From Trebonia sp963759545 (GTDB taxonomy: Bacteria; Actinomycetota; Actinomycetes; Streptosporangiales; Streptosporangiaceae), in assembly GCA_963759545.1 (NCBI GenBank), contig CAVXAB010000031.1:124001-188000 (forward strand): a stretch of 64,000 nt of DNA, written 5' to 3'. The notes under the pieces were generated by a model. It made no database searches, was not told the origin of the DNA, and saw nothing but the letters and a program-made list of their open reading frames with translations. Shown here in pieces: positions 8,112 through 16,924 of this stretch. The number at the start of each line of letters is the position of its first letter. Position 1 is the stretch's first letter. Position numbers and translations under genes: made by a program.

Positions 8112-9596
8112 GTGAGTACCAAAGCAGCACAGCAGCGCCCGCTCGGTCTCGAGACTAACGGGATCAACGTCATCAGCGAGGACGAGCGCAAGGGCTCGCC
8201 GCGGAGCCTTTTCTGGCCGTGGTTCGCCGCCAACATCTCGGTCCTCGGCCTCAGCTACGGAGCCTACGTACTCGGCTTCGGGATCTCGTTCTGGCAGGCG
8301 TGCGTGGCCGGGCTGATCGGGATCGTCGTGAGCTTCCTGCTCGTCGGGTTCATCGCGGTGGCAGGGAAGCGCGGGTCGGCGCCGACGCTGGTGCTGTCCC
8401 GCGCGGCGTTCGGCGTGCAGGGCAACAAGCTGCCCGCCTTGGTGTCCTGGATCCTCAATGTCGGCTGGGAGATCGTGCTCACGGTGCTGGCGACGCTGGC
8501 CACCGCCACGGTGTTCCACCGGCTTGGCTGGAGTTCAGGCGATGTCACCAAGGTGATCGCCTTCCTCGTCATCACCGTGCTGATCGTCGGCAGCGCGGCA
8601 CTCGGCTTCGACACGATCATGCGGCTGCAGGCCGTCATCACCGTGGTGACCGGGATCCTGACCGTGATCTACTTCATCCTCGTCGGCGACAAGATCCACT
8701 GGGCCACGGTCTCTGGGCTGCACTCGGGCTCCGCCCAGGCGTTCCTCGGCGCGACCGTCCTGGTGGCCACCGGGTTCGGCCTTGGCTGGGTGAACACCGG
8801 CGCCGACTACTCGCGCTACCTGCCGCGGCGGACGTCTGGCGCCGGGGTGGTGTGGTGGACGACGTTCGGTGCGTCGATCGCGCCGATCTTCCTGCTCGGG
8901 TTCGGGCTGCTGCTCGCCGGGTCGTCCGCGTCGCTGTCGAGCGCGATCAACACCGACCCGATCGGTGCGCTCGCCACGATCCTGCCGACCTGGTACCTGG
9001 TGCCGTTCGTCATCGTCGCGGTGCTCGGCCTCGTCGGCGGCGCGGTGCTTGACATCTACTCCTCGGGGCTGACGCTGCTCGCCGCGGGGCTGCGCGTGCC
9101 GCGCTGGTCGGCGGCCCTGCTCGACGGGGTGCTGATGATCGTCGGCACGATCTACGTCGTGTTCTTCTCCAACAACTTCATCGGCCCGTTCGAGGGGTTC
9201 CTGATCACGCTGGGCGTGCCGATCGCGGCCTGGTGCGGCGTGATGCTCGCCGACATCGCCCTGCGCCGCAAGGCTTACGCCGAGGCCGACCTGTTCTCCT
9301 CCCGCGGCCGGTACGGCGTGGTGCGCTGGGTGCCCGTCGGGCTGATGGTCCTCGGCAGCGCCCTCGGGTTCGGGCTCGTCGTCAACGCCTACGCGGGCTG
9401 GCTGTCCTGGCAGGGGTACCTGCTCGGGCCGTTCGGCCTCGGCGGGAAGACCGGCACGTGGGAGTTCGCCAACCTCGGAGTGATCGTCGCGCTGGCGGTC
9501 GGGTTCCTCGGGTGGCTGGCACTGGGCCGTGCGGCGGTCCGGCGGCAGGAAAGCGCGCCCGCGACGGCCGGAACGCCCACAGGGGCGAGCGCCTAG
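8112..9596 (+). CDS. NCS1-family nucleobase/cytosine-type permease
   Basis: 494-residue integral membrane transporter of the nucleobase:cation symporter-1 family with twelve hydrophobic segments. SLFWPWFAANISVLGLSYGA near residue 35, RGSAPTLVLSRAAFG near residue 95, GLGWVNTGADYSRYLPR near residue 225 and the late SNNFIGPFEGFLITLGVPIA match cytosine/purine/allantoin-type members. The start is a GTG at 8112 with AGGAG ten bases upstream. It is divergent from the ADP-ribosylglycohydrolase-PfkB pair and likely coregulated with it. The exact substrate is not predictable. Confidence 0.9.
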   Translation: MSTKAAQQRPLGLETNGINVISEDERKGSPRSLFWPWFAANISVLGLSYGAYVLGFGISFWQACVAGLIGIVVSFLLVGFIAVAGKRGSAPTLVLSRAAFGVQGNKLPALVSWILNVGWEIVLTVLATLATATVFHRLGWSSGDVTKVIAFLVITVLIVGSAALGFDTIMRLQAVITVVTGILTVIYFILVGDKIHWATVSGLHSGSAQAFLGATVLVATGFGLGWVNTGADYSRYLPRRTSGAGVVWWTTFGASIAPIFLLGFGLLLAGSSASLSSAINTDPIGALATILPTWYLVPFVIVAVLGLVGGAVLDIYSSGLTLLAAGLRVPRWSAALLDGVLMIVGTIYVVFFSNNFIGPFEGFLITLGVPIAAWCGVMLADIALRRKAYAEADLFSSRGRYGVVRWVPVGLMVLGSALGFGLVVNAYAGWLSWQGYLLGPFGLGGKTGTWEFANLGVIVALAVGFLGWLALGRAAVRRQESAPATAGTPTGASA

Positions 9597-9675
9597 CGCC
9601 AATGCGGTGATCTTCAGCGTCCGGCGCTGCGCGGCGAGATCAAGTCCGGCTGACGCTATGAAGGAGACTAGGCAC

Positions 9676-10764
9676 ATGCGTATCGCCATCGTGGGAGCCG
9701 GCCTGGCGGGCCTGGCAACGGGCGCGGCCTTCAGCCGGGCCGGACATGATGTCCAGGTCTTCGAGCAGGCGGACGGCCTGCGCGCCAGCGGGCTCGCGAT
9801 CAACCTGTGGTCGAACGCGACGTCGCTGCTCCCGGCCTTCGGCATACCGGCCGGCCGCATACCTGGAGAGCCGTTCTCCCGGATGGTGTGGCGCGCGGGC
9901 GGGCGCGAAGTTACCTCAATGGAGCTGCCCGCGCGCGGTCTTCCGCACGTGAACGTGGAGCGCGCAGAACTGCTCAACGCCCTGGCCGCTGCCCTGCCCG
10001 CGGACGCCATCACCTACGGCACGCGCTGCAACGACGTGGCGGCCCTGGCCCTCGGCCACGACCTGGTCGTCGTCGCGGACGGGGCCAACTCGGCGCTACG
10101 CGCCGCGGTGACCCGCCCGCCGCGCAGGCAGTGGACATGGACCGTCTGGCAAGCGAGCGTTACCGCCGACCTTCCCGAGGTCCCCGCGGGCGCGGGCGCG
10201 ACCGTGATCAGGGCGGGGCTCTTCGCCGGAATCTGGCGGCTTTCCGCGGCACGGCTCACCTGGTTCGCCGAGCAGCCGGAACGCAACCCCGGTGGCGGCA
10301 GCCAGCTGCTCCAGGACCTCAAAGAGGACGAGGACCCTGCCCTGCGGACGCTCGCCCAAGCCACGTTGGAACAGGGCGAGCAGGGATTCACCGAGTGGCA
10401 CGCCAGGGACCTGTGGCCAAGCCGGACGCTGCACCGCGCCAACGTCGTGCTGGTCGGCGACGCCGCGCACGCCATGCTGCCCACGCTCGGCCAGGGCGCC
10501 TGCCAGTGCCTGGAAGACGCCGCCGTTCTCGCCTCGGCGGTCGCCGCCGAGGCCACGCTTGACGGTGCGCTCCGCCGCTACGAGGCGACACGCGTCCCCC
10601 GCGTGCGCCGGATCACCGCGCTGGCCCGCGCCGGCGCCGTCAGCCGACGGTCCAACGCGGCCAGCCGTGCCATGCCGGCCGCGCTGAATGCCAGGCTGAC
10701 GGCCCTGTCGGGAGGCCCGGTCCTCCGCCGGATCACCAGGCCGACCATCACCCTGCCCGCCTAG
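9676..10764 (+). CDS. FAD-dependent monooxygenase (UbiH/salicylate hydroxylase type)
   Basis: 362 residues of a group A flavoprotein monooxygenase. MRIAIVGAGLAGLATGAAFS gives the GxGxxG FAD site, a DLVVVADGANSALR segment near residue 135 the DG motif, and VVLVGDAAHAMLPTLGQGAC near residue 258 the GD motif that binds the FAD ribityl chain. ATG 9676 is chosen for AAGGAG 10 bases upstream and because the fold begins there. The gene follows the permease by 79 bp and ends before a strong terminator (10796-10841). The hydroxylated substrate is unknown; a link to the permease is only positional. Confidence 0.88.
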   Translation: MRIAIVGAGLAGLATGAAFSRAGHDVQVFEQADGLRASGLAINLWSNATSLLPAFGIPAGRIPGEPFSRMVWRAGGREVTSMELPARGLPHVNVERAELLNALAAALPADAITYGTRCNDVAALALGHDLVVVADGANSALRAAVTRPPRRQWTWTVWQASVTADLPEVPAGAGATVIRAGLFAGIWRLSAARLTWFAEQPERNPGGGSQLLQDLKEDEDPALRTLAQATLEQGEQGFTEWHARDLWPSRTLHRANVVLVGDAAHAMLPTLGQGACQCLEDAAVLASAVAAEATLDGALRRYEATRVPRVRRITALARAGAVSRRSNAASRAMPAALNARLTALSGGPVLRRITRPTITLPA

Positions 10765-10795
10765 GACGGCAGCCGCCAAGAAGCCCCGCGCTTTC

Positions 10796-10841
10796 CCCGT
10801 GTGCCGTTGGGCCGGCGATGGCCGGCCCAACGGCACACGGG
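10796..10841 (+). terminator. Strong stem-loop terminator
   Basis: Perfect 21-bp stem (left arm CCCGTGTGCCGTTGGGCCGG...) with a GATG loop, 32 bp after the monooxygenase stop. There is no T-run, as is usual for high-GC actinobacterial terminators. It insulates the riboswitch gene downstream. Confidence 0.8.
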
Positions 10842-10934
10842 CGCGGCCGCGCAGGGCATCGACCGCCGTCGGGTCGACAGCGGACTGTGTGGTGCCACAA
10901 CCGAAAGGCCCGAAAATTGTTGTCTCGCTAGCAT

Positions 10935-11066
10935 TCGGGTGCCTATACTGCCCGTGCGGGAGGTTCTCGCTCTGGCTAGTGGCCGCAAGCGAGTCGTAAG
11001 AGGAACCCGGCGTGAATCCGGGACTGCCCCACCTTCCCACGAGCGGTGATGGTTAGGCGAGGAGAC
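10935..11066 (+). promoter_or_regulatory. Cobalamin riboswitch
   Basis: The block AGGAACCCGGCGTGAATCCG followed by GGACTGCCCC (about 11000-11030) is the conserved B12 box of cobalamin riboswitches (GGAA-CGGTGNNAATCCGNNGCTGNCCC). A GGTGCC 5' element at 10939 fits the outer stem. It sits directly before a metE-type gene, the usual setting for B12 repression of the B12-independent methionine synthase. The pseudoknot could sequester the GGAGA ribosome site at 11060-11064. Confidence 0.85.
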
Positions 11067-11071
11067 AGCGC

Positions 11072-12196
11072 GTGGAAACGACCGTACTCGGGTACCCGCG
11101 GATCGGCGCGCGGCGCGAGCTTGAGAAGGCGACAGAGGCCTTCTTGGCGGGCAGGGAGACGAGGGTCAGCCTGACCGACACCGCCGCCGCGCTGCGCCGG
11201 GAGACCTGGGAGACCCTGCGGGACGCCGGCCTGTCTGGCATCCCGTCGAATACGTTCTCGCTGTATGACCACGTGCTCGACACCGCCGTGATGTTCAATG
11301 CCGTCCCTGAACGGTTCGCGGCCCTTGACGGGCTGAACGCCTACTTCGCGATGGCACGCGGTGCCGAGGGAATGGCGCCGCTTGAGCGGACGAAGTGGTT
11401 CGACACGAACTACCAGTACCTGGTGCCCGAGCTCGGGCGGGGAACGGACCTGCGGCTGGCCGAGTACAAGCCGGTCCTGGAGTACCTGCAAGCCCGCTCG
11501 TACGGCATCGAGACCCGGCCGGTCCTGCTTGGGCCGCTGTCGTTCCTCCTGCTGTCCAAGCCCGCGGAGCCGGGCTTCCGGCCGCTGGTCCTGCTTGACC
11601 GGCTGCTCGACGTATACGAGCAGCTGCTTGAGAAGCTGCATGCGTCCGGGGCCGACTGGGTTCAGCTGGACGAGCCCGTGCTCGCCACGGACAGGACCGG
11701 GGAGGAACTTGAGGCGCTGCGCCACGCTTACAAGCGGCTCGGGACACGCCTGCGGCGGCCGTGCCTGCTGGTGAGCACCTACTTCGGTGAGATCGGCAAC
11801 GCGCTTCCCGTGCTGGCGGCGAGCCCGGTCGAGGCGATCGGCCTTGACTTCGTGGCCGGGCCAGGGAACAGGGAAGCACTCGCCGCGATCGGCGGGATCG
11901 GCATCAAGACGCTGTTCGCCGGGGTGATCGACGGCCGGCACGTGTGGCGCGCTGACCTGCAGCGCGCCCGGTCGCTGTGCGCGTCGCTGTCCGGCCTGGC
12001 CGGGAACCTGGTCGTGAGCACGTCCTGCTCGCTGCTGCACGTGCCGCTCGACGTGTCCGCGGAGACGTCGCTGTCACCCGAGCTTGCCGACCGCATGGCC
12101 TTCGCGCGGCAGAAGGTCGACGAGGTCGTGGCACTCGGCCGCGCGCTGAGCGAGAACGACGCGGTCCTCGCGCAGCCGGCCATGGCGGCACCCTAG
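11072..12196 (+). CDS. MetE-like protein, N-terminal domain only
   Basis: 374 residues corresponding to the N-terminal (folate-binding half) barrel of cobalamin-independent methionine synthase, about half the usual 755-780. METTVLGYPRIGARRELEKA is the classical MetE N-terminus, with MARGAEGMAPLERTKWFDTN near 95, DWVQLDEPVL near 195 and SCSLLHVPLDVSAETSLSPE at the end of the domain. It stops after the linker, so the C-terminal barrel with the zinc ligands (His, Cys, Glu, Cys) is missing, and the next gene is on the other strand. Start GTG 11072 with GGAGA upstream. Cobalamin riboswitch control is retained. It is either a truncated gene or a half-protein working with a partner encoded elsewhere. 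Confidence 0.88.
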   Translation: METTVLGYPRIGARRELEKATEAFLAGRETRVSLTDTAAALRRETWETLRDAGLSGIPSNTFSLYDHVLDTAVMFNAVPERFAALDGLNAYFAMARGAEGMAPLERTKWFDTNYQYLVPELGRGTDLRLAEYKPVLEYLQARSYGIETRPVLLGPLSFLLLSKPAEPGFRPLVLLDRLLDVYEQLLEKLHASGADWVQLDEPVLATDRTGEELEALRHAYKRLGTRLRRPCLLVSTYFGEIGNALPVLAASPVEAIGLDFVAGPGNREALAAIGGIGIKTLFAGVIDGRHVWRADLQRARSLCASLSGLAGNLVVSTSCSLLHVPLDVSAETSLSPELADRMAFARQKVDEVVALGRALSENDAVLAQPAMAAP

Positions 12197-13137
12197 CCAG
12201 TCGGCGACGGCCGCTTCCTGGTCTGCGTCGGGTCGATGAACACGATGGGCTGTAGCGGGAGCTTTTCCGACAGCCTGCGGTCGACCTCGTCGGCGAGGTC
12301 TTCCGTCTCGTCGGCGCCCAGTTCGTCCTTGAGGGCGACCCGGGCGGCGACGATGAGGTTGTCCGGGCCCATGTGCATGGTGAGCAACTCAAGCAGCTCG
12401 TCCACGCCTGGCATTGACTCGATCTCCTCGCGTATCACCCGCTGCATCTCCGGACTGGCTGCCCGGCCGATGAGGAGATCCTTGCTGTCCATGCCGAGCT
12501 TGATGGCCACGACCACCAGCAGCACGCCGATGGCGATGGATGCGCCGCCGTCCCACACCGGTGAGCCGGTCAGCTGGCGGAGCCCGACGCCAAGAGCGGC
12601 GAGTACCAGGCCCACCATGGCGACGCTGTCCTCGAACAGGGCCACCTTGACGGTGATGTCCGGGCTGGACTCCACATGGTCGAGGATCTCTTTGTTGCCC
12701 CGCCGCGCTTCGCCGCGTACCTGCCAGAAGGCGCGGGCGAAGGACGTTCCCTCCGCGACGAACGCGATGGCCAGGGCCGCGTACGCGATAAGCGGGCTCT
12801 CACTGTGCTTGCTTGACAGGCTCAGCAGCCCCTCGAAGATCGAGAAACCGCCGCCGGCGATGAAGATGCCGAACGCCGCGAGCAGTGACCAGAAGTACCG
12901 TTCCTGGCCGTGGCCAAACGGGTGGTCACGGTCGGCCGGGCGGTCCGCCTTGTGCAGTGACGTCAGCAGGAACGCCTGATCGAGCGTGTCGGCCGCGGAG
13001 TGCGCGGCTTCGGCGAGCATGGCGCTCGAACCGGTCATGATCCCGGCGACCAGCTTGGCCAGGCCGACCAAGACGTTTGCCAACCCCGCGACGATGACGG
13101 TCCGTCTGGTGTCCTCGTGTCCGTTGCGCCTGTTCAT
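12193..13137 (-). CDS. Cation diffusion facilitator (CDF) metal efflux transporter
   Basis: 314 residues with six membrane segments and a cytoplasmic C-terminal domain. HSAADTLDQ in segment 2 carries the first HxxxD metal site, DHPFGHGQERYFW follows, and FEDSVAMVG in segment 5 supplies another acidic residue in place of the usual HxxxD. The C-terminal dimerisation domain (about 215-300) includes VDELLELLTMHMGPDNLIVA. ATG 13137 is the first residue that fits the family; the frame is open further upstream only as antisense. The transported ion (Zn, Co, Fe or Mn) cannot be fixed. It ends four bases inside the MetE-like gene stop, tail to tail. Confidence 0.9.
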   Translation of the reverse strand: MNRRNGHEDTRRTVIVAGLANVLVGLAKLVAGIMTGSSAMLAEAAHSAADTLDQAFLLTSLHKADRPADRDHPFGHGQERYFWSLLAAFGIFIAGGGFSIFEGLLSLSSKHSESPLIAYAALAIAFVAEGTSFARAFWQVRGEARRGNKEILDHVESSPDITVKVALFEDSVAMVGLVLAALGVGLRQLTGSPVWDGGASIAIGVLLVVVAIKLGMDSKDLLIGRAASPEMQRVIREEIESMPGVDELLELLTMHMGPDNLIVAARVALKDELGADETEDLADEVDRRLSEKLPLQPIVFIDPTQTRKRPSPTG

Positions 13138-13216
13138 CCGACTACTGTTGCCCGAGCCCACGGCATCAAACCGTGTCCGCGCACCCCAAGCGTCGGGCCA
13201 GGCCGAGACGGGCGAC

Positions 13217-13735
13217 TTAGGTTTCGAGTAGCGCGCGCCCGTAGTTGGCCATGGAGCGGTTGTAGCGCGGCAGGTGCTTGGCCAGGGCGACCAGGACGAG
13301 GGACAGGCCCTCGCGCTCCCGGCCGAGAGAGGACAGGCACAGCGCGGTGGTGCACGCGAGCGCGTCGTCGAGGTGGTCGGCGCCGTGCGCGCGCTCGGCC
13401 TCGAGCAAGGCAAGCCCGGTTGACGCCTCGCCGACATTGCGCAGCGAACTGGACAGCTGGATCACCGCACGACGCCGGTTCTCACCGGTCAGGCCGCCGC
13501 GCGCGAGGGCTTCGCGGTACAGCGGGACGGCCAGGTCAGAATGACCCCAGCTATCGCGGGCGCAGGCCCGGTGAAACAGGCCGTCGGCGTCGCCTTCTGG
13601 CAGTTCCGCGGCGAGCGCGTCGACCTCGGCGAAGAACGCATCCTCCTGCTCGTAGTCGTCGATAAGCGCGAACAGGGCGGCGGCGCGGCGGTTGACATCG
13701 GCATGCAGGTCAGCGAGATCGGTGGCGTCGAGCAT
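13217..13735 (-). CDS. Tetratricopeptide-repeat protein
   Basis: 172-residue, wholly helical, soluble protein with repeated pairs of helices such as HRACARDSWGHSDLAVPLYR, ENRRRAVIQLSSSLRNVGEA and CTTALCLSSLGREREGLSLV, which read as TPR units. Start ATG 13735 has AAGGAG seven bases upstream. Proteins of this size and order are annotated as tetratricopeptide repeat proteins in actinobacteria and have no assigned partner. It lies between the CDF transporter (same strand, 79 bp) and a divergent ArsR-type regulator. Confidence 0.82.
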   Translation of the reverse strand: MLDATDLADLHADVNRRAAALFALIDDYEQEDAFFAEVDALAAELPEGDADGLFHRACARDSWGHSDLAVPLYREALARGGLTGENRRRAVIQLSSSLRNVGEASTGLALLEAERAHGADHLDDALACTTALCLSSLGREREGLSLVLVALAKHLPRYNRSMANYGRALLET

Positions 13736-13906
13736 GGTCGTACTCCTTCGAAACTTCCTGGGAATCGGCCAGTCCCGGCCGGCCTGACCCATCCTGGTTG
13801 AGCGGCTAGCCTCATAACCAGTCATTCGGCACAGGCCGAATCATCGGGATCATCGCGCCGGGCGACGTATGAAGAACTAGGAAAGCGCCGGCAACTCTGG
13901 GGGGAC

Positions 13907-14893
13907 ATGGCCATCAGCCTCGGCTTCGGGCCGACCGATCTGGCGCGCTGCCGCTTCGCCTACTCTCCGGTGTTCGAGACGCTCGCCGCGGTGCGTGTCG
14001 CCACTGGTCCCGATGGCCCTGGGCAGCATCATCGGCGCTGGCTCGCAGACGCACGGCCGCGCCTGCGGACGCTGGACCTGCGGCCGATCACGCTGCTGCA
14101 ACCGCGCCGCGGCTATACCCCCGACTTCCTGGCACCGCCCCCGGCCGCCCCGGCCTCCGACATCGAAACAGAACTCGCCAGGATCGCCGCGACGCCGGCG
14201 TCTGTCGTGCGTCAGGAGATCGAGATGTCGCTCAGCGAGACTCCCGGCGCGCAGGGCAGCGAGCTCGGACGACTGCTGCTCGGCGACCCGGCGGAAGTAC
14301 TCAGCTTCCTCACCCACCTGGTGCGCGCCGCATGGCGGGCGCTCGTCGAGCCGGCGTGGCCGCGAGTGCGGGCACTGCTTGAGGCCGACATCGGCTACCG
14401 CTCACGGCGCCTTGCCGAAGGCGGCCTTGACCGGCTGTTCGCCGACCTCAACCAGACGCTGCACTGGACCGGTGACACGCTCGTGCGCGAACCTGGCGGC
14501 GACGAGCACGTCGACCTCGGCGGACGCGGCGTGCTGCTGATGCCCAGCGTGTTCAAGTGGGAGGAGGCCATCGTGATAACGCAGCCGCCGTGGCAACCGA
14601 CCATCTCTTATCCGGCGCGCGGTCTCGGCGACCTGTGGCAGCCGCCGCACCTGTCACCGCCCGCGGCGCTTGAGCGGCTCGTCGGCCGCACCCGCGCCAT
14701 GTTGCTCACCGCGCTTGACGAGCCGGCCTCCACGACATCACTGGCGCACCAGCACCGCCTGGCGCCGGCCACGGTATCCGAGCACCTCACCGTGCTGCGC
14801 GCGGCGGGCCTCGTCGTTGGCGAGCGCCACCGTCATGAGATCAGGTACCGGCGCACGGACATCGGCTCGGCGCTCACGCGCGGCGGCGAGTAA
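13907..14893 (+). CDS. ArsR-type winged-helix regulator with DUF5937 N-terminus
   Basis: 328 residues. The first 240 resemble the DUF5937 effector region found in many actinobacterial ArsR-like proteins (FGPTDLARCRFAYSPVFETL at the start). The C-terminal 80 residues form the winged helix: ARAMLLTALDEPASTTSLAH, QHRLAPATVSEHLTVLRAAG and LVVGERHRHEIRYRRTDIGS. No cysteine metal site is present, so metal sensing is unlikely. The stop codon lies at the start of a short tandem repeat. It is divergent from the TPR gene. Confidence 0.85.
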   Translation: MAISLGFGPTDLARCRFAYSPVFETLAAVRVATGPDGPGQHHRRWLADARPRLRTLDLRPITLLQPRRGYTPDFLAPPPAAPASDIETELARIAATPASVVRQEIEMSLSETPGAQGSELGRLLLGDPAEVLSFLTHLVRAAWRALVEPAWPRVRALLEADIGYRSRRLAEGGLDRLFADLNQTLHWTGDTLVREPGGDEHVDLGGRGVLLMPSVFKWEEAIVITQPPWQPTISYPARGLGDLWQPPHLSPPAALERLVGRTRAMLLTALDEPASTTSLAHQHRLAPATVSEHLTVLRAAGLVVGERHRHEIRYRRTDIGSALTRGGE

Positions 14894-14923
14894 GCGAGGC
14901 GAGTAAGCGAGGCGAGTAAGCGA
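14888..14923. repeat. Short tandem repeat spanning a stop codon
   Basis: GAGTAAGCGAGGC is repeated nearly three times (12-13 bp unit) across the ArsR-type gene stop and up to the L31 stop. In the reading frame it only repeats TAA stops, so copy number changes would be silent. Confidence 0.65.
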
Positions 14924-15196
14924 TCAGCCGCCAGTGGTGCGACGCCCGCTCGGGTTGTCGCCGTAGCGGCGGCGGAACTGCTCCACCCGGCCGGCCGTGT
15001 CGACCACGCGGGACTTGCCGGTGTAGAACGGGTGGCTCGCGGACGAGATCTCCACGTCGATGACGGGGTACGTGTTGCCGTCTTCCCACTCGATCGTGTG
15101 GTCGCTCTTCACCGTGGACTTCGTCAGGAACGCGAAATTCGCCGAGCGATCCCGGTAGACCACGGGGTGGTAGTCGGGATGAATTTCTGGCTTCAT
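14924..15196 (-). CDS. rpmE2: 50S ribosomal protein L31 type B
   Basis: 90 residues: MKPEIHPDYHPVVYRDRSAN, then STVKSDHTIEWEDGNTYPVI and SSASHPFYTGKSRVVDTAGR. This is the type B (C-minus) L31, lacking the CxxC zinc site of the housekeeping form. In relatives it replaces zinc-bound L31 when zinc is short, under Zur. No clear Zur box was seen in the 76 bases upstream, so control may come from the helix-hairpin-helix gene just upstream on the same strand. Confidence 0.95.
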   Translation of the reverse strand: MKPEIHPDYHPVVYRDRSANFAFLTKSTVKSDHTIEWEDGNTYPVIDVEISSASHPFYTGKSRVVDTAGRVEQFRRRYGDNPSGRRTTGG

Positions 15197-15272
15197 GCCT
15201 AGCCTCCCTGCTCGCGAGGGTTTGAGTAATCAACGTGCTCGCGGCCGGAGATGTTCCAGCCACGCCGCGGGC

Positions 15273-16161
15273 TCAACCAGAACGGATCGTTATCGCGGGC
15301 AATCGGACCGACACCGGCTTGGCCGTGGCGTCCGGCGCCCACGCGATCAAGCCCATATCGTGTTCGCCCGGCGGGACCGCGGAAAGGTCGAACTCCACTT
15401 CGCCGGAACCCGGCACCGCCACCGGGTCCCTGGCGTTCCAGCCGGGCCCGTCCCGGCGCAGGACGCGGGCAACCGCCCACAGCCGCGTTCCCGGTGGTGC
15501 GCCGCTCACCGTGAACGCCACCCGCGCCGGGGCGACAAGCTCCCTCGGCGGCGGCGGCCACCGCGCCGGCGGTCACCGCGCCGGCGGTCACCACGTTCGT
15601 CCGGCCCGCCGCGTCGATGATCACGGCGCTGTCGATACGCAGCGCGGGCCGCTCGGCGGCGGGCCCGCTCGGGGGCGGCTCAGCGGGTCCCGCGTCCTCC
15701 TCGGCAGGCTGGGTCGCCTCGCCGGCCGTTCCGTCCCCCGATGCTGGTTCCGCGCCATTGGCCTGGCCGAGCTGGCCGAGCATCCAGTCGCAGATCGGCC
15801 CGATTTCCCAGCCCGGCCATACCTGCGGGTTCCGTTCAGGCTCGACCTCGGTCCGCTCCGCTTCGACGCGCCGCTCCCACGTGTCGCCCGTCCGGCGCTG
15901 GAAGAAGACGACCACGAACGAGGCCACCACCTGCCATTCCGCGACATCTTGGGTGGTCTCGGCCAGCATGCTCCTGGCATCAGCTTGCCAGCGCGCGACC
16001 AGGTCCCTGGGCGGCCGGGGCCGCAGGTTGGCCATTGCCCGGTGGATGACCTCCGGGTCGGCCTGGACCAGGCCGCGCACGTCGGTGACGCCATGGCGGG
16101 CGAGGGCGCGCAGGTGCTTGTCTGCCAAGCCCTGGATTGAGCTCAGCTCGTGGCTGGACAC
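15273..16161 (-). pseudogene. Helix-hairpin-helix N-terminal protein of unknown function, one frameshift
   Basis: The N-terminus (SSIQGLADKHLRALARHGVT, DVRGLVQADPEVIHRAMANL) is a DUF4332-like helix-hairpin-helix unit of about 60 residues. A middle region WPGWEIGPICDWMLGQLGQA is followed by an acidic proline-rich linker. The frame then breaks at a CCC run (15542-15544): dropping one base joins it to VAFTVSGAPPGTRLWAVARV and the stop at 15273, a beta-rich C-terminal domain of about 85 residues. The restored length is about 295. The function is unknown. Sequencing error is the simplest reading. It follows the cysteine-rich gene and the BTAD regulator on the same strand. Confidence 0.6.
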
Positions 16162-16230
16162 CGAGAGCTCCTCTCGTCATCTTCGGCGCGCGGCCTCGGC
16201 ACGGCGCCGGGGCGGGCCACCGGGACGGGC

Positions 16231-16750
16231 CTAGACGAACATGTACTCGCCCTGGGGCTCATGTCCGGCGACGGCCAGGTGGCTGTTCTCGTCGTCGCAG
16301 CAGCCGCAGCAGCGAAGCTCGAACTTGCATCCCACCTCGTAGAGGGTTCCGCAGTGCTCGACGGGGATCGTGCCGCCTGGCACCCTGACCCATTTCTCGA
16401 TGTACAGCCCGTTGCAGCCCTTCCAGTCCCTGATGTGGAATTCCGTCTTGTCCGCCAGGAGATCGGACAGGTTGAAGCGCCTGGCCGTCCCCGATGGGCG
16501 AGAAGCCGACGTCGAAGCACCAGCAGCCTTCGATACATTTCCAGAGCCGGCCCTTGAGGTAGACGCGGAACCGGACCAGGAACTCGTCCTTGCGCTCGAT
16601 GATCGTGTCGTGCTTGTTCTTGTCGTCGACATCGAGGATGTCGGCGTCCCACTTGGCCATGAGGTGCCTGGTAGATAGCTCGATCTCGGTCGCGCCGTCG
16701 AGCCAGTCGGGCGTCTCGGCCGGGAGGGCCGCTACGGTGTCTGTCGCCAT
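16231..16750 (-). pseudogene. Cysteine-rich protein of unknown function, one frameshift
   Basis: Starts MATDTVAALPAETPDWLDGA with an AGGAG site upstream and runs KDEFLVRFRVYLKGRLWKCI, EGCWCFDVGFSPIG before an extra base in a four-base run (16489-16492) shifts the frame. The other frame continues FNLSDLLADKTEFHIRDWKG, CGTLYEVGCKFELRCCGCCD and ends at 16231. The joined protein is about 172 residues with nine or so cysteines, including RCCGCCD near the end, and no signal peptide. I do not recognise the family; a zinc or iron-sulfur site is possible. Confidence 0.6.
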
Positions 16751-16924
16751 GAGAGCATCTCCTTTGTGCGGATCATGTGGCCGAGCGTGGCTGCTCGGGC
16801 CATAACGTCGATGATCTGCACGGGCGCTTTGGCGGCGCTAAAGCCGGCGCATAGCCGGCGGTTACTCTTCGCTAAATATCGCGGTTAAGCGCTTATTCAT
16901 CGCATAATTTCCCGTCGGCCTTGC
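16751..16924. other. AT-richer intergenic region, probable promoter of the Cys-rich gene
   Basis: Holds an imperfect dyad GCCGAGCGTGGCTGCTCGG (about 16782-16800) and a lower-GC stretch near 16865-16915. No gene is seen. Confidence 0.4.

Noticed and set aside
8535..10013. 492-codon minus frame
   Set aside because: Antisense of the NCS1 permease and monooxygenase; composition is Arg/Pro/His-rich as in other shadows.
11072..12196. Frameshift as the reason for the short MetE
   Set aside because: No frame downstream of 12196 encodes MetE C-terminal sequence; the opposite-strand CDF gene occupies it.
14888..14923. Possible CRISPR-like or attachment-site repeat
   Set aside because: Only three 13-bp units without spacers; simple tandem duplication.
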